Assembly (NCBI RefSeq): GCF_001713455.1
Contig: NZ_CP016464.1
Coordinates: 3,148,001 to 3,212,000, forward strand
Length of the DNA: 64,000 bases
Direction of reading: 5' to 3'
Source of the DNA: Bosea sp. RAC05
Lineage (GTDB): Bacteria; Pseudomonadota; Alphaproteobacteria; Rhizobiales; Beijerinckiaceae
The notes under the pieces were generated by a model, which was given only the letters and a program-made list of their open reading frames with translations, did not search any database and had not been told where the DNA came from. Below, one piece after another: positions 61,736 to 64,000 of this stretch. Both the position numbers and the translations under genes were made by a program. Each line of letters begins with the position of its first letter. Within the stretch, counting starts at the first letter, position 1.

Positions 61736-62692
61736 ATGAGCGGGCTCGATGTTCGCGAGGTGATCGGGCGCTACGGCACGGCCATCGCCGGGCTCGCGCT
61801 GGTCCTGTTCTTCCTGCTCTTCGCGCCGAATTTCGCCAGCACGATGAACATCATCAACGTGCTGAAGGACACGAGCTTCCTCGCCATCCTGGCGCTGGGC
61901 TTCGCGCTCGCCTTCACGGTCGCCGAGCTCGATCTCTCGATCGCCGAGATGGCGAGCCTGGCGGCGGTCGTCTGCGGCTGGATGGTGCATTCGCAATACC
62001 CGCCCGCCGTCGCCTTCGGGGCCGCCATCGCGGTCGGCATCGTGCTCGGCAGCCTGAACGGCTACGGCGTCACGGTGCTGCGCATCCCCTCGCTGATCAT
62101 GACGCTGGGCACGGCGGCCATCGCCAAGGGGCTGGCCTTCATGATCACCCAGGGCGTCGCCTTCACCGGGCGCTGGCCGGTGAGCTTCACCGGGCTGGCG
62201 CGCGGCTACAGCTTCGGCATTCCCAATCTCGTGCTCTGGATGACCGGCGCGACGCTCTTCGCCTGGATCCTGGTGAAATGGACCCGCACCGGCGCGCATA
62301 TGGTCGCCACCGGCGAGGCGGACGAGGCGGCGCGGCTCGCCGGCATCGCCACCGCCCGGATGAAGCGCATCGGCCTGCTGCTGGCGGGCGTCTTCGCCGG
62401 GCTGATGGCGGCGCTGCTCGCCGCCAACCTGTCCTCGGCGGCGCCCAACATGGCGGGCGACTACCTGCTCTATGCCATCGCCGCCGTGCTGCTGGGCATG
62501 ACCATGTTCGAGCCCGGCAAGCCCAACATCGCCGGGACGGTGTTCGCGGCGCTGGTGCTGAAGGTGCTCGGCAACGGCTTGGTCCTGCTCGGCGCGCCCT
62601 ATTACATCCAGGACATCGTGCTCGGCGTCATCATCATCGGCTCGGTCGCCTTCTCGGCCAGCGCGATGAAGAAGGCGGCCTTCAAGGTCTGA
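61736..62692 (+). CDS. Sugar ABC transporter permease (RbsC type)
   Basis: A 318-residue permease with about eight to ten hydrophobic segments and ribose/xylose-family motifs: FASTMNIINVLKDTSFLAILALGFAL, ELDLSIAEMASLAAVV, GYGVTVLRIPSLIMTLGTAAIAKGL and GMTMFEPGKPNIAGTVF. It starts 4 bases after the SDR gene. Gene order permease, binding protein, ATPase differs from the classical rbs order but is common in Rhizobiales. Confidence 0.93.
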   Translation: MSGLDVREVIGRYGTAIAGLALVLFFLLFAPNFASTMNIINVLKDTSFLAILALGFALAFTVAELDLSIAEMASLAAVVCGWMVHSQYPPAVAFGAAIAVGIVLGSLNGYGVTVLRIPSLIMTLGTAAIAKGLAFMITQGVAFTGRWPVSFTGLARGYSFGIPNLVLWMTGATLFAWILVKWTRTGAHMVATGEADEAARLAGIATARMKRIGLLLAGVFAGLMAALLAANLSSAAPNMAGDYLLYAIAAVLLGMTMFEPGKPNIAGTVFAALVLKVLGNGLVLLGAPYYIQDIVLGVIIIGSVAFSASAMKKAAFKV

Positions 62693-62723
62693 GAACCACC
62701 ACAAGAACGAGGGGAGAGGTCAC

Positions 62724-63665
62724 ATGTTCGGATTGAGGAAGATGCTGCTGGCCGCGGTCGCGATGGTCGCGCTGGGTTCGCAGGCGCAGGCCTTCGAGGT
62801 CGGGATCATCGGCTTCCAGTTCTCGTCGGAGACGCATGCCCGCGTCGCCAACGCCGCCGCCGCCGCCGCCAAGGCCAAGGGCTGGGGCGTGACGCTGCTG
62901 AACTCGGAGGGCGCACTGCCCAAGCATGCCGAGCAGTTCGACGCGCTGATCGCCAAGAAGGTCGACGCCATCATCATCGCCATGGGCAAGCCGGTCGAGG
63001 CCGACGCCCAGTTCAAGGCCGCCAAGGACGCCAAGATCCCCGTCATCACCGTGCAGTCGGGGTCGAGCCCGCATGCGCTCTTCGACATCCAGACCAATGA
63101 ATACAAGGTCGGCGCGGATGCCGCGCTCTATCTGCTCGGCCAGCTCGGCTACCAGGGCAACATCGTCACCGCCCGCTTCGACCTCAACGTCGCCTCGCGC
63201 ATCCGCGGCCGCATCCTCGATGCGGTGCTGGCCGAGAACCAGGCGGTGAAGGAGGTCGGCAAGTTCTCGATGGCGCGCACCCAGAGCTGGCGCGACGACG
63301 TCCGGGCCGGCATGCAGGCGCTGCTGCTGCAGAACCAGGGCAAGATCAACGGCATCTGGGCCTCGTTCGACGGCCAGGCTTACATCATCGACGATCTGCT
63401 GCAGGCCCAAGGCGTCAAGAAGGGCCAGATCCCGCTCGTCTCGGTCGATGGCGGCAAGGAAACCTATGCCCGCATCGCCGACCCCGCCTCGACCTTCCTG
63501 GCGACCGTGGCCATCCCCTTCGAGGCGATGGGCAAGCAGGCGGTCGACGCGATCCAGACCATCGTCGTCGAGAAGAAGCCGAAGGAAACCGTCACCAGCG
63601 GGCCCTATCTCTTCACGGAGGCCGTGCTGGTCGACAAGACGAACGTCCAGCAGTTCCTGAAGTGA
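62724..63665 (+). CDS. Sugar ABC transporter substrate-binding protein (RbsB type)
   Basis: A 313-residue periplasmic binding protein of the Peripla_BP_4 family. A signal peptide (ends AQA, residue ~22) is followed by FEVGIIGFQFSSETHARVANAAAAAAKAKGWGVTLLNSEG. The hinge strand VDAIIIAMGKPVEADAQFKAAKDAKIPVITVQSG and the later GIWASFDGQAYIIDDLLQAQG are typical. A GAGGGGAGAGG-like ribosome site precedes the ATG. It binds the sugar or polyol used by the operon; ligand unknown. Confidence 0.93.
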   Translation: MFGLRKMLLAAVAMVALGSQAQAFEVGIIGFQFSSETHARVANAAAAAAKAKGWGVTLLNSEGALPKHAEQFDALIAKKVDAIIIAMGKPVEADAQFKAAKDAKIPVITVQSGSSPHALFDIQTNEYKVGADAALYLLGQLGYQGNIVTARFDLNVASRIRGRILDAVLAENQAVKEVGKFSMARTQSWRDDVRAGMQALLLQNQGKINGIWASFDGQAYIIDDLLQAQGVKKGQIPLVSVDGGKETYARIADPASTFLATVAIPFEAMGKQAVDAIQTIVVEKKPKETVTSGPYLFTEAVLVDKTNVQQFLK

Positions 63666-63680
63666 ACCCATGCGCGTCAG

Positions 63681-63704
63681 GCTCGGGCGAAGACCCGAGC
63701 TTTT
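63681..63704 (+). terminator. Intra-operon terminator after the binding-protein gene
   Basis: GCTCGGG-CGAAGA-CCCGAGC followed by TTTT is a 7-bp GC-rich hairpin with a T-run, 15 bases after the binding-protein stop. Partial termination here would keep binding-protein mRNA higher than ATPase mRNA. Confidence 0.65.
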
Positions 63705-63731
63705 CGGAAACCAGTGCCTTCTCGGCATGAG

Positions 63732-63765
63732 ATTCTCGGGTCGGAGCTGCGCTCCGCCCGAGAAT
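63732..63765. repeat. Intergenic palindromic repeat before the ATPase gene
   Basis: ATTCTCGGG and CGGAGC, separated by one T, pair with GCTCCG and CCCGAGAAT around the loop TGC, giving a 15-bp stem with a single-base bulge. It looks like a mobile palindromic unit inserted between two operon genes. Confidence 0.6.
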
Positions 63766-63800
63766 GGCGCCGCGTTGCACCGTAGCCGGACGGACAGATC

Positions 63801-64000
63801 ATGACCGACCCCACCCCCCTCCTCTCCCTGCGCGGCATCGGCAAGGCCTACGGCCCCGTCGTCGCCGTGCGCGAGGTCGATCTCGACATCTTCGCCGGCG
63901 AGGTCGTCGCGATCTGCGGCGACAACGGCGCCGGCAAGTCGAGCCTGATCAAGGTGATCTCGGGCGCCGAGGAGCCGACCTCGGGGTCGATCAGCATGCG
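63801..64000 (+). CDS. Sugar ABC transporter ATP-binding protein (partial)
   Basis: The first 66 residues of an ATPase cut by the window end: LLSLRGIGKAYGPVVAVREVDLDIFAGEVVAICGDNGAGKSSLIKVISGAEEPTSGSI, containing the Walker A motif GDNGAGKSS. GDNGAGKS is the form seen in the sugar (RbsA/XylG-like) ATPase family. The complete protein could be one domain (~260 residues) or the duplicated RbsA form. It lies 135 bases after the binding-protein gene, behind a terminator and a palindromic repeat. Confidence 0.92.
   Translation, partial: MTDPTPLLSLRGIGKAYGPVVAVREVDLDIFAGEVVAICGDNGAGKSSLIKVISGAEEPTSGSISM

Overview
The window is about 64 kb of high-GC alphaproteobacterial chromosome. The gene content suggests a Hyphomicrobiales (Rhizobiales) member, possibly Bosea-like: a BigR-type sulfur operon, the block ppx - rlmE - MFS - guaB, a DUF2865 protein, marC next to gyrA, and palindromic intergenic repeats typical of this order. 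The species cannot be fixed from sequence alone.

Layout. (1) 1-4514: a reactive-sulfur cluster with an ArsR/BigR-like repressor (partial, minus strand), a DUF2892 membrane protein, a split YeeE/YedE transporter, a persulfide dioxygenase-like MBL enzyme, a secreted rhodanese, a secreted DsrE-like protein and a TSUP (TauE-like) exporter. (2) 4528-8075, minus: a TRAP transporter (dctQ-dctM-dctP) coupled to a cyclase-family hydrolase. (3) 8605-8678: tRNA-Gln(CTG), whose 3' end is the insertion point of a 19-kb integrative element (8662-27654) bounded by perfect 20-bp direct repeats. (4) 27857-35513: FAD oxidoreductase, glyoxalase-like protein and a peptide/opine-type ABC importer. (5) 35569-45597: glpK, ppx/gppA, rlmE, an MFS exporter, guaB, a MAPEG protein, DUF2865. 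(6) 45793-48482: iron(III) ABC importer genes. (7) 48769-53137: an AsmA-like protein, an exported MetX-like hydrolase, a RelBE/ParDE-type toxin-antitoxin pair, MarC. (8) 53555-56347: gyrA with a strong terminator. (9) 56600-64000: an M20 peptidase divergent from a GntR-controlled carbohydrate operon (FGGY kinase, BtpA/SgcQ protein, SDR, ribose-type ABC importer), cut by the window end.

The integrative element is the most interesting part. It carries a tyrosine integrase at its right end and matched triplets of GGTAGCCCA-type repeats, with identical 11- and 13-bp spacing, inside both ends. These are probably the integrase arm sites. Its cargo is a six-gene minus-strand operon, hsdM-hsdS-(PUA/EVE-like + NucS-like nuclease)-(DUF429-like RNase H-fold protein)-hsdR-(YgjP-like metallopeptidase), in which consecutive genes overlap by about 4 bases. 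The rest is a small-gene block: a compact protein with family-A DNA polymerase motifs A, B and C, an HNH-like protein without its histidine, a MarR-like regulator, two related antirepressor-like proteins and a serine resolvase flanked by four octamer sites. Two AT-richer genes lie next to the integrase: an orphan RES-domain protein and a membrane protein. No conjugation genes are visible, so the element probably depends on another element or on phage transduction to move.

Function assignments rest on motifs and family recognition by eye; no database search was possible.
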